A stretch of 13,060 nucleotides of DNA from Candolleomyces eurysporus. Lineage: Eukaryota > Basidiomycota > Agaricomycetes > Agaricales > Psathyrellaceae. Each line of letters opens with the position of its first letter. The stretch's first letter is position 1. Both the position numbers and the translations under genes were made by a program. A model generated the notes under the pieces. It was not told the DNA's origin. It did no database searches and saw only the letters and a list, made by a program, of their open reading frames with translations. The stretch lies in assembly GCA_027579435.1 (NCBI GenBank), contig JANBPK010000175.1, forward strand, positions 1 to 13,060, given 5' to 3'. Shown in pieces: positions 1 through 8,375 of the stretch.

Positions 1-340
1 GTCGCTAGACTCGTGACCAGCCCTCTATAAATCGCGGAGCAAACCTCGATAGGGTCAACCCTGTTGCAACGTTGATGCAGCACGGAAATGTTGATGCAGG
101 CTCCAACTAGCCAATCAGCACGTCCGATCGACGAAAAGGTGTTCCCAAGGTGTCGGCATTCAATATTCAGAGTTGATGCAGCCTCGAGCTAGGCAATCAG
201 CACGTCCGATATGATGAAAAGGTGTCGGTAGACGTGTGGAAAATCCAAACCAAGCGGTGACCGAACAATGCGCCTTTCCATCGTCGATGAATATTCTTTT
301 GTCCCTCTTACGCGCTGTGCTCAGTCTAGCGCTTGTTTTC
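1..340. repeat. 340-bp direct repeat, left copy
   Basis: This block recurs at 9280-9620. By eye the two are identical except for one inserted G in the right copy (near 9320). The shared sequence stops abruptly at 340 and 9620, after TGTTTTC. It contains a TATAAAT motif near 26-32 and two imperfect 80-bp subunits, each carrying CAATCAGCACGTCCGAT (112-128 and 194-210). The left limit is not visible because the window begins inside or at the edge of the repeat. I see no protein match. It could be part of an LTR or an unclassified non-coding repeat family. The near-identity implies a recent duplication or homogenisation. Confidence 0.9.
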
Positions 341-450
341 ATGTTTTTTCGACACCCGCCACACCCGCCACACCCGCTGCCGTCCAGCGCCTTCGCATGG
401 CTAGCTGGCGTACCGGGCCGCTGGCACGCAGGAAAAGCACAAGGATCATG
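341..450. repeat. Dispersed GC-rich repeat, copy 1
   Basis: Similar by eye (with gaps) to 4128-4261. Shared landmarks in order are TGTTTTC, TTTTCGAC, TCCAGCGCCTTCGC, GTACCGGGCCGCTGGCAC and AGGAAAAG. Near 353-377 it holds three tandem 9-bp units of the CACCCGCCA type. Its right end lies where the RPN9 fragment breaks off, so it probably marks the truncation or insertion point. Its left end joins the 340-bp repeat at TGTTTTC, a sequence both repeats share. No coding capacity is evident. Confidence 0.65.
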
Positions 451-763
451 TGGGAACGAGGGCCTCGAACATGCCGATGGTGAACAGCTGTTTCTTGATC
501 TATTCATGCTGTGTACCGTCTAGAGAGTCAAGGATGGGGTGCATGAGCTAAAAGTAGATCAATGAGTCGGTATAGAACAGGTAAGAGAAGGAAGCTGGAC
601 ATACGAGCTCGCCAAAGCTGTAGATGGTGTCTCCGAGGAAGGCTGAGATGCTGAGATCGTGAGCGCGAAGGAGGTGTTCTTCTGCAGTCAGATGTTTCTC
701 TGGGTCGACACACGCGAGGTATAGAAGTGAATGGCGATAGTATGGTCCGTACCCCGCTTTAGC
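449..763 (-). pseudogene. RPN9: RPN9 fragment (26S proteasome regulatory lid subunit), truncated at both ends
   Basis: Two exons are visible: 605-763 and about 449-547, joined by a 57-bp intron (548-604, donor GTATGT, acceptor TTTTAG), in phase 0. Exon one reads KAGYGPYYRHSLLYLACVD and continues to HDLSISAFLGDTIYSFGEL; exon two opens LMHPILDSLDGTQHE. These match from memory the conserved middle of Rpn9/PSMD13, a PCI-domain subunit of the proteasome lid. In the family the residue after DGT-HE is usually tryptophan; here it is TAG (500-502). Downstream the frame goes on as IKKQLFT then GMFEALVP, with four or five residues of the usual sequence missing between them. It ends at the dispersed repeat. 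Nothing resembling the 5' part of RPN9 is found above 763, although an acceptor AG sits there. I call it a dead fragment; a working copy presumably lies elsewhere. Confidence 0.8.
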
Positions 764-966
764 CTAGTAACACGAAATGAGTCGGCTGTGAGGGTGAACG
801 CCAAAAGGCAGCGAACCAGTCGAATTTAATTAAAACGGATAGAAATTAGGTTGGAACAGCGATCTACATACAATGGTACATCATTATTACGAAATAAACT
901 GCAAGGAGGAGAACTGGTTCGTACAACGAGAAGTATAGACGTGATCACCACCAGGGATTACTATCG
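764..966. other. No gene seen between RPN9 fragment and next gene
   Basis: This stretch precedes the RPN9 fragment on its own strand, where an upstream intron and exon would be expected, but I find no RPN9-like residues. It also follows the stop codon of the 967-1714 gene and may hold that gene's 3' untranslated region. Confidence 0.4.
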
Positions 967-1714
967 TTAAGAACCAGAGATCCCTCGGCTGCCAGACGCA
1001 GTAGCATTCAACAAGTGAATACCCTTACTGGCAGTAGCAAGAGGCTCAGACTTCCTGGCTGGCACCGCTTCCTGGCTGTAAGCGGGCAATTCGTCGCGCT
1101 GCTCGAGAACCATCCGCTCGGCCTCCAAGTCGTTATTCGATCCGTCACGCTCTCTGTTCTTTCTCTGCTTGAGCTTCGTCACCTCCGAGAATATTCTTTC
1201 TGTCCACAATTGATGAGCAAATGTGAGGGACTCGGAGCCAAACAGCAATTGGAAGGTTGACGCCCAACTAACCTATTTTTGAGTTATGGTAATGAAGTTC
1301 CAAGAAGTCCAGGATGTCCTCTAGAAGCGAAATCATCATTGAGCTATGATATATTGAGAGTAGCATGGCGCAAAGTATGGGCTTACCATCGCTAGCAGAC
1401 TCAGGCAACTTCACTTCCGAAATGCTTGAGGCGGTGCTCGTTTGAGAAGAAGATCGAGCTATGGAAGTCGGATGAATCTATTTCAGCATCATGTATCGAG
1501 GATACGGAGAGCCATCGACGAAGATATTTCAGGGAGACTTACAAAATGTGGTATCACCGTAATTGGTGATAACGTGCCCAAAGTGAAGGGGCTGGTTGTG
1601 ACGGCCTCCACGGTACTGATTCTGAAATTTCTGTCTGACGATGTGTTGACCGTCCGCAGTGATACCGTCGGGAGTCGCGTTGGCGCGAATTGCATCGTCG
1701 ATTGTGTCGCTCAT
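967..1714 (-). CDS. Small four-exon gene, unknown function
   Basis: Not a family I recognise. The model is exons 1543-1714, 1387-1458, 1273-1320 and 967-1199, giving 174 residues. The introns are 84, 66 and 73 bp, with donors GTAAGT, GTAAGC and GTTAGT and acceptors ATAG, CTAG and ACAG; all three keep phase 1. The ATG at 1714 follows a C/A-rich leader. Residues 1-57 are polar and include GGRHNQPLHFG. A serine-rich stretch (about 58-80) leads to an acidic segment, SASDEDILDFLELHYH. The C-terminal half is charged and probably helical (RIFSEVTKLKQRKNRERD), then low complexity with DELPAYS. No signal peptide or membrane segment is seen. The exact third intron is the least certain part, since other acceptors exist. 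The consistent splice phases are the main support; codon-level conservation is unknown. Confidence 0.5.
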
Positions 1715-2354
1715 CCTAATTATTGGTTGTGCGGTATGGCTGGTGATAATACTGAGGAGAATTTGATGTGGGCGATGATTGAAGCTAGGACGTGCGAAGT
1801 GGGGGTTATAAAGCTCGCAGCACAGCCTAAGCGCTGGGAATTAGTTCCGAGTTACAGCACTTTCTATGTCCTCTTGGTCGTCACAGCATCGAAAAAAGGT
1901 TTGTCAGTGACACCTACATTGAACATATCGAGCATAACGTCGTCGTGAACAACAAGTGATTGACTTCACTCAACCAATCATTATTTCGGAGTGCTTTTCA
2001 AGGGGATATTGAAAGCTATTGTCCTATATATCGAATCGGGAAAACATGTCCAACTATAATCCGTGATCCCCGGGTGAGGTTGCTGGAGACGGTGACAGGC
2101 GGGAAGAGAAGAAAACAAAGCGCTTTTCGACGTGTGGCTTATTCGGAGATTTCGGAGTGCTTTTCCACAACCCGGCTATGCTCCTGTGCATCCATATGTT
2201 GGACAACTATTACTTCATCTTCCCTCGCTAGTAAAAGCTCTTGTTTTATCTCCAAAACGCCGTTTCGTGATTCAAATTAAACTAAAGAGAGGGATTGACG
2301 ACTAGCATCAGGACAATGGCCGCGACGCGGTCCCAACCTTCTTTCCTTCCTTCA
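1715..2354. other. Intergenic stretch with a 17-bp direct repeat
   Basis: Lies between two minus-strand genes, so it should hold the promoter of 967-1714 and the 3' end of 2355-2842. Open frames cross it on both strands (for example 1442-1948 plus), but they show no family resemblance or splice logic. A 17-mer, ATTTCGGAGTGCTTTTC, occurs at 1983-1999 and again at 2149-2165, 166 bp apart. Nothing else stands out. Confidence 0.4.
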
Positions 2355-2842
2355 TTATTGCCTTTGCGCGTCTCCGATCATGTCCTTGATTTCCGCCATG
2401 AGCTTATGAATCTTCTTACGAAGAACGGCTAAAGAGGAAGTCAGATAAGGCTGGATTGATTCTCGGAGATTTGTCCTACTGATTTCAGCGAAATTCTTGT
2501 TCTTGTCGATGAATCGTATAATTGCTTCTGATAACAAAGGGCGGAGAGGATAAGCCCATGAATAGTGTTTTAAAGGTCCACAATCTCACCATCTTGCTCG
2601 TTCCAAGCTAAATAGCGCACGGTTGATCAGCCCAGCGATCTTTGAAGGAATGCGAGAATAGCATACTCACCATCCTCACGTTGGTCGGAAGGGTTGGGAC
2701 GATAGGTAATCGTATTCCCGAGATAGATGCCTTGCTCATGGTTCGTATTAATATATTCGCTGCGGTACTCGCCCTCCATATTGAGGGATCTCTGCGGCGA
2801 CTCCGACGAGCTCTGCCTTGACATGGGTGATGGGGCCGACAT
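2355..2842 (-). CDS. Small three-exon gene with an 18-nt micro-exon, unknown function
   Basis: Function not recognised. Exons are 2671-2842, 2590-2607 and 2355-2527, giving 120 residues. The introns are 63 bp (2608-2670) and 62 bp (2528-2589), with donors GTGAGT and GTGAGA and acceptors TTTAG and ATCAG; both are phase 1. The ATG at 2842 sits in ATCGCCATGTCG after a C/A-rich leader. The N-terminal 57 residues are Ser/Pro-rich then polar (YINTNHEQGIYLGNTITYRP). The micro-exon adds six residues, AWNEQD; leaving it out would also keep the frame. The C-terminal part is charged and likely helical, with IIRFIDKNKNFAEISR and a lysine-rich end, KKIHKLMAEIKDM. No membrane span or secretion signal is visible. 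The first exon has the same length and phase as that of the 967-1714 gene, but residue similarity is weak. Confidence 0.55.
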
Positions 2843-3047
2843 GGCGATAGATATGTGGGGGAGTTTTGTTGTTGGGCTGGTGGTCCTCAAGACCGCAATT
2901 TATGGAGAGCTGATTCCAGAAAGAAGTGATCCTGGAAAGATGCATATCCCGATTTGGCTGGCGAAGGCAATGACTCGAAGGTAGCGGAGATCGGACTAAC
3001 ATACAAAGAGAACTTGGTCGGGACCGAGAGCTGTTATTGTAATTCTG

Positions 3048-3941
3048 TCACTCGTACAGCGATGTTGCTATGGAATCGTCTAGGTCACATTTCAAAGCAT
3101 TTCGGTAGCCAACGGCCACGCCCACGAAGCTTAAAAAAACAAAAGCAAGATTACATACCGCATCTTGTACATGAACAACTCCAGTTCTAGAACAAAATGT
3201 TTCATCACGACGACTTGGGCACACAACAGATTGAGCACAGGGGGAGGATTGACGCATTGCATAGCTGTGGATTGTTTTTGGTTCACCTGCGGTAAAGGTT
3301 TCTTGAGTCAAGCCCAGGTTCAGAGTTTCCGACGCAGGTTTGAAAGAGACGGGGCCACAGCGGCTGACAACCATGCGATAGGCTCCTGATGGACTGCATT
3401 GTGGGTCCAAATGTGTTGGTTCGCGGAGTCCGAAATGACTTTGGTCCCAAGCCGTCGACTGGGATGGAAAGATGTCGGAAAACAGCGCTCATGTCGAGCC
3501 TCCAGTGTGTAGTGTCCCTCCCGCTAAATTCGGATGGTTCTGTACATACCTCTTTTGCGCTTCCAACCTCTCCATAATATCTGTCTTCGCTAGAGACATC
3601 GGTGATCGTGAATCAAATTCCTCGCATCTGCTACTAGCGCTGAGATTTTGGTCCTGTGACACCGGACCAAAGATGGGGTGTGTATGCCAGCCTAACATTT
3701 GAAAAAGCCCTGTAGAATGTCTTTCCTTCTTCCTCGAACCCATGCTCCCGCCCATTGGGCCAGGTTTCGAAGGTATCAACAGCGAACTCGATGACAGGCT
3801 CAATAAGGCGATCGGCGGTTTTACTGTCTCTGCTTTTGGCCATCTTGCCCCTGAACAGCTTCAAACAGAGGTACCAGAGGAAGAAGATACTGGGACTCGC
3901 CCCCTGCATAAGGATAAGCAGGCAGAGGAGTGAGATCGAAC
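3048..3941 (-). pseudogene. Coding remnant, several exons, not resolved
   Basis: I can read protein-like pieces but no clean gene. An ATG at 3941 opens MFDLTPLPAYPYAGGESQYL. Near 3848-3851 (GGGG) the frame must shift by one base to continue as AKSRDSKTADRLIEPVIEF and EEEGKTFYRAFSN, ending at a GTTAGG donor (3696). A likely second exon is 3550-3620 (DSRSPMSLAKTDIMERLEAQ), with donor GTATGT. A third starts at 3458 and fits its phase (RRLGTKVISDSANQHIWTHN). Further down, a frame open to the stop at 3048 contains a hydrophobic stretch (AVCNLAFVFLSFVGVAVG) that could span a membrane, but I cannot join it to the third exon with a good donor. The product is not recognised. It may be a decayed gene or two fragments. 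Confidence 0.3.
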
Positions 3942-3992
3942 ATGGAGTGTTGTCTCTTTACCTTTATGACTGATTGTCTTGATACGAGTTCG

Positions 3993-4000
3993 TATTTAAA
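3993..4000 (-). promoter_or_regulatory. TATA-like box
   Basis: TTTAAATA on the minus strand lies about 50 bases before the ATG at 3941, a usual position for a core promoter. It fits transcription of the 3048-3941 remnant. No experimental or comparative support. Confidence 0.3.
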
Positions 4001-4127
4001 CCAAAAGGCATCGACGCAACAGCAGCTCGCAAACACGACTACCGAACAAAGAACCTACGAGGCTATAGCACTCGTCCTAATGCTAATCGAAGACGCGAAG
4101 CTAGACTTCGCCGGGGAAACGATGACG

Positions 4128-4261
4128 CGTGTTTTCGTGTGTTTTCGACGCACACGACAGCCGCCTGCCATCCAGCGCCTTCGCGTGGGTAGGAGCTGGC
4201 TTGCCTCTCGCTATGACGGTGTACCGGGCCGCTGGCACCCAGGAAAAGTACAAGGGTCATG
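4128..4261. repeat. Dispersed GC-rich repeat, copy 2
   Basis: Diverged partner of 341-450 in the same orientation. It shares TCCAGCGCCTTCGC, GTACCGGGCCGCTGGCAC and AGGAAAAG. It has about 20 extra bases in the middle, and the 9-bp CACCCGCCA units are degraded. It lies in the 3' flank of MRD1. The open frames that cross it on both strands are probably accidental. Confidence 0.6.
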
Positions 4262-6212
4262 CCCCAGATCGATCCTCGTTTCCTTACTCTCTCCTACGAC
4301 CAATGAGATCACCGAAGCTATTTTGTCCAGCACCTTGAAAAGTAGTACGAAATTCATTTCGAATTGTAGCAGCGCCTCGTCCGGCAAACAGAGGGACACG
4401 ATAAAAGAGCCTTTAACTTAACCTTCCAACCCTTCCGGATCCTCTTCTCCCTTCTTCCCCGGCATATCCAACTTCCTCTTCCTCCCCGGCATATTCCCTT
4501 TTCCATCCCCAAAGCCAACTCCCGCCTTTTTCCTAAGCGCATCCAAATCCTGTCCTTCGTCTTCGGCAGCCCACTCGAGCACAAGATGCCGCCCAAGTAA
4601 ATGTGTATGCTTGAGAGCATTGAAAGCGTTCTCCGCCTCGTGCCGAGTGACGAATTCGAGGAAAGCAAAGCCTCGTGTTCGCGAATCGAATTTCTTGGGG
4701 AGACGAACTGATGGGCACTGGGAAAAAATAATGTCGGTAAAACCGAACATTGCTTTTCTTTCAAACAAGTGGTAGAAATAAAAGTAGAATGAGCTGGAAA
4801 AAGTGAAGGGAGCCAACGCACCTGAATAAATCCCTAATATCCTTTTTCGTGGCCTCAAACGGCACGTTCTTCACAGTCATCTTCGTCGTCCTAGCCTTCG
4901 CCCCTGTACCCTTCTCCGCACTCAAAACATCTTTCTCCATCTCCTCTTTCCCTCTGCCCGCGAACTTGACGTTCAACTCGTGTCCATCAAGCACGAAACT
5001 CTGCATGCTCTTCAGAGCCTTCTTGGTGCTTTCGGGGTCTTTGAACCCAACGAAGCCATATCCCATACTCAATTTGGTGTTGGGTTTTTTAGGGTCCGGT
5101 TTCGTTTGAATACGCGCAAAGAGGAAGGAAGGAAGCGAAGCAAGGACCAAAGAGAACTTTTCCTGAGTCGTCGCGAACGAGAGATTCTTGACATATAGCG
5201 TCGTCCCCGCTCCTCCTGTCTCCCCCTCTCCCCACGCCTCCGCCTCCGCCTTATCTCCGCCCTCGGAGACCCTCACCACCGTCTTCTCCAGCATCTCCTT
5301 CTTCTCTTCCGACACTCCGCCCTCCCCGCCAGAGCTCGGATCGAACATCCCGACCGGTCCCTTCTCCAAATACACAATCGAGTTCCCCATCCTCCTGTAC
5401 ACCACACTCCTACAGCCCTTCGCCGCTTCCTCCGCTTTGACGCACTCCACAACAGCAATTGTACCCGCCGGAGGTACCAGAACACGCACCAACTCCCCGT
5501 GAGGTTCGAAGAGCTCGCGGATCTGGGTTTCGGTGGTTCCGTAGGGGATATTTTTGACGAGGATCACCGTATCCGATCTGCGTGGACGCGAATTGGAGTT
5601 TGACTGGAAAGAGGAAAGGACGACCCCATGCGACTCGAGGTACGCCTTCGTCTCCATTATGATATGCGTTTCCGCAAGCGCCAACTTGACTGCAGGGTTG
5701 CTCGTTGAGCTTTCGGAGGAAGAGTCGGGGTTGAGAATGGCGGTTTTAGGTATACCCATCCTATCAGCGATCGAGGAGGCCACGGCGTCGCTCTATCGCA
5801 CGAAACAAATAAAAGGAAGAGATTTCCAATGAGCAGCGAAACCCAATTCAAATTAAAGAAACGACTAACATTCATGTACAACATGCTCCAATTGAACTCT
5901 TTCCCCGCTACGGCCTTCCTCTTCGCCTCTTTCTCCCCCTTCACCGTTACCCTCTTTGCCTTCCCTTCCGCTCCCTCCACATCGGCGTTGGGACCCCCTC
6001 GACGATCGACAGCACCAAGGATATGCAACAACCGACCCTGGAGCGAGGATTTATCCAGAGCGTCGTACGCAGCGACGGCCTCTGAAGGGAACGCAAACGT
6101 GACGTAGGCTAGACCTTTGGCTTGTTTGGTGTTGAGGTCGATGGGGATACGAACCTATCAATGGAATAAGTCAGGGTCGCCGTCATCGAGCGCCAAGAAA
6201 GAGAAAGAGAAA

Positions 6213-6307
6213 GTTCAGATGAAATTTCTACTATCGATATTGTGGATCAACATTCCCCCACCTGTGAGAGGAGGTCTGATGTCTCTATCTAAGAGGTATC
6301 ATCCTTA
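6213..6307 (-). ncRNA. Box C/D snoRNA-like element, copy A, in MRD1 intron
   Basis: Read on the minus strand, the same strand as MRD1. C box AGGATGA (6299-6305, one mismatch to RUGAUGA), D' box CAGA (6275-6278, one mismatch), C' box ATGTTGA (6247-6253, one mismatch) and a perfect D box CTGA (6215-6218). Spacing is about 20, 21 and 28 nt, as expected for this class. The segment before D' reads TTAGATAGAGACA and has one mismatch to the LSU rRNA target that copy B matches perfectly. A second segment, GATAGTAGA (6227-6235), is identical in both copies. It sits inside a 458-bp intron. A C/D snoRNA would guide 2'-O-methylation with fibrillarin, Nop56/58 and Snu13. A terminal stem is weak by eye. 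Confidence 0.6.
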
Positions 6308-6420
6308 AGCACGTAAAAATTCGGGTGGCATTCTCACTTGAAAAATAAAAGGAAGGATCAACAAAGCTGGTATCGAGGGGATTCCGAAAAGAAGGAGTAA
6401 GAAGGAAGGGTAGAAGGGAG

Positions 6421-6514
6421 TCTCGGATGAAATTTCTACTATCGATATGTGGATCAGCATGCCCCCGCACGACGGCGGTGGTCTGATGTCCCTATCTAAA
6501 TGGTATCATCATCA
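6421..6514 (-). ncRNA. Box C/D snoRNA-like element, copy B, in MRD1 intron
   Basis: Minus strand, about 208 bp upstream of copy A in the transcript and roughly 80% identical to it. C box ATGATGA (6506-6512, perfect), D' CAGA (6482-6485), C' ATGCTGA (6454-6460, one mismatch), D box CCGA (6423-6426, one mismatch to CUGA). The guide before D' is TAGATAGGGACA (6487-6498), a 12-nt perfect complement of TGTCCCTATCTA, which I know from conserved eukaryotic 25S/28S rRNA. Taking CAGA as D', the +5 rule points to the C of TGTC, which I believe is the yeast Cm2337 site (snR64); that number is from memory. Copy B has the better C box and guide, copy A the better D box. Confidence 0.65.
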
Positions 6515-7716
6515 TAGATCGTCATCCTTGATGCCCATGGGCTGGAGGTCGAGGGGGAGGAGGGAAACGAGAACACGAAAATGATATGAAAAAACTGAGA
6601 ATAAATTCTCACCTGTGTGGTGTTCCCAAATGTTCCCCCAACTCTTCCTCCGTACACGAGAACGTCAAATTGCGAACAAATGATCATGCAGTTCAGGGGA
6701 TGGTTTCTTTGATAGGATCTTTCACTTCTTCCTTTGGTTTCGGGTCTTCAACCGCCTTCTAGTAGCACCCATATCAGAGCCAGGCCACGAGGTTCGTCCG
6801 AGTCTTCATCGTCCTGATTGTCCTTACCGCAATCCTCGTCGTCAGACTGCTCGAACGCCTTTTCTTCAGCGACTTGTCAACGTTGGACGTCATCCACTGC
6901 TTGAGCCATTCCATATCAAACAACGGGTGCGAAGCTGGCGGTAGGGCCAACGAATCTTTGTCGGCCATCTCCACGTCCTCGTCGTCTCCACTATCTTCTT
7001 TCGTCTTAGCGGACGTCGAGGTAGATTTTGCAGGTGGAGGGAGGGCGGAAGGCTGAGGAACAGAATCCTCGTTAGCCCATGAAGGCCCCTTCTTCGTCTT
7101 CGGTTTCATCACTTCCAATGCCCGCTCTAGCTGTCTGTTCCCGGAGCCAGAGGCGGACGGTCCCGAGTCTTTTGATCCGTAGACGTAGACGATGGACCTA
7201 GCCTTGGACGTTTATTAGGTCTCGGCGACGGTTCGTGGCCTTTTTCCTACAAAAAAGTGACCGAAAACAAACCTGTAAGCCTGCGACCTGGTAATCGAAC
7301 GATAGAGGAACAGCGCAACTCACCTCCACAACCCCGACACTAATCCTCATCGAATCAATAAACATTTTATCAGAACACTCCCTAGCCTTCTGTCCCTCCT
7401 GGGAAGTCTTGAACCCTACAAACCCAAACCGCCTCGAGGGCCCATCTCGTTTCAGCGAAACTTTGGCGTCCGTGAGTGGACATGCTGGACTGCCTTTTTG
7501 CTGAAAATGTTGGCGGAGGCGGTCGGGCGTGACGCCGTCTGGATGGTTTTTGACGATATGTTTTGTTGGTGCGATTGAAAGTCCGACTGGGTCGGGTTTG
7601 GATAGTATGTACCAATCGTTATATTGGAGGAATGTGATTTCTATCGTGTCAAGGGATTCGAACGCGAAACGTGGTGCCCTCAAGTCAAACTCCGCTCGGT
7701 GCTTACCGGCCGCCAT

Positions 7717-8375
7717 GGCCTCTAATCTGCTAAGCGCTTAATTCCTAACCTTTCTTTCGCTCGCTCGCAATACCTTCAAAAAACCGGAAATTATCTTCTC
7801 AGAAGGAGCCCTTGCGGTATCCCAAAACAAATTTCATCGTGCGTCCCATCATCCCTCCACTTTCCCTCAGCAAAAACTATAGGCTCATGTCGACGAATAG
7901 CCGACGGTTTCTCCAACAGCATTGAAACGACATTGCCGGCGTTCCAAGATGCCATAGGGTATACACCCTAAAAGATAGCACCTCTGATGTTGGTGCTAGA
8001 AACGAGGATGAAATATAAGAAATATCGATACATGGAAGACAACTCGACTCGAAGGCGGACGAGTTCGGGAGGAAAGATACCTGATAATAGAAAGACGGCC
8101 ATTAGAAAAATATTGGAATGGAAAGTAGAAGATAACAGTGTGTAAGTTTTACGGCCCTTTCCTCCGTCTCAAAAACTGAATGCGTCGAATAGTTATCTAT
8201 CAGAAATTAGTGCAATGAATCATAGTATACATCAGTTCGATCCAAATTCAGAATCCAAAGTCGAGCAAAGTTCCAGCGACACGATAAATATCCCAAGAAA
8301 AAACCTATTACCAGATCTGGACCACTTAATCTAATCCAAGCAGCTCTAATTCTTCCTGAACCCCAAGATCGAACG
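7717..8375. other. Intergenic stretch upstream of MRD1
   Basis: Should hold the MRD1 promoter and leader (right next to 7717) and the 3' end of the 8376-8914 gene. A minus-strand frame runs through part of it as an extension of the upstream gene, but its arginine-rich and later hydrophobic content looks like read-through. I see no RNA gene or repeat. Confidence 0.35.

Larger units (their letters stand above)
6155..6612 (-). other. Unusually long (458 bp) MRD1 intron hosting the snoRNA pair
   Basis: The donor is CAG then GTGAGA at 6612, the acceptor TGATAG at 6155, followed by VRIPIDLNTK of RRM2. Other introns in this window are about 54-120 bp. The extra length is filled by two snoRNA-like copies and purine-rich spacers. 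Debranching and exonucleolytic trimming of the intron is the usual route by which intronic C/D snoRNAs mature. Confidence 0.7.
4418..7716 (-). pseudogene. MRD1: MRD1 (multiple RNA-binding domain protein 1; RBM19 homologue), disrupted
   Basis: MRD1 is a nucleolar protein with five RRMs that binds pre-rRNA and is needed for early 18S processing. Inferred exons: 7707-7716, 7324-7586, 6613-7246, 5870-6154, 4822-5792 and 4418-4717, about 820 codons, close to the family length. RRM1 has IVKNHPDG and RRFGFVGF; RRM2 FVRNLTFSCTEEEL and KGLAYVTF; RRM3 VILVKNIPYG; RRM4 LYVKNLSFATT and MGYGFVGF; RRM5 MTVKNVPFEAT and RGFAFLEF. The linker KKGPSWANE and the C-terminal LGRHLVLEWA and LRKKAGVGFG are family hallmarks. 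Lesions: a frameshift near 7169 in the linker; frame changes near 6860 and 6750-6785 in the acidic region (a 69-bp intron, 6759-6827, could replace these two); TGA stops at 6693-6695 and 6684-6686 just before RRM2; a frameshift near 6630; and about a dozen bases missing near 4710 in RRM5. Exons 5870-6154 and 4822-5792 are fully open. The ATG at 7716 (GCCATGGCG) with a 120-bp first intron is my choice of start. Confidence 0.88.

Noticed and set aside
1442..1948. 168-codon plus-strand open frame
   Set aside because: It overlaps the well-spliced minus-strand exon 1543-1714, begins without ATG, and shows no family resemblance.
3130..3158. 29-bp intron joining KHFVLELELFMYKM to RFVGVAVGY
   Set aside because: Too short for a basidiomycete spliceosomal intron; the other frame runs straight through as a hydrophobic segment.
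3930..4421. 163-codon plus-strand open frame
   Set aside because: It runs through the dispersed repeat at 4128-4261 and opposite the MRD1 3' flank; composition looks accidental.
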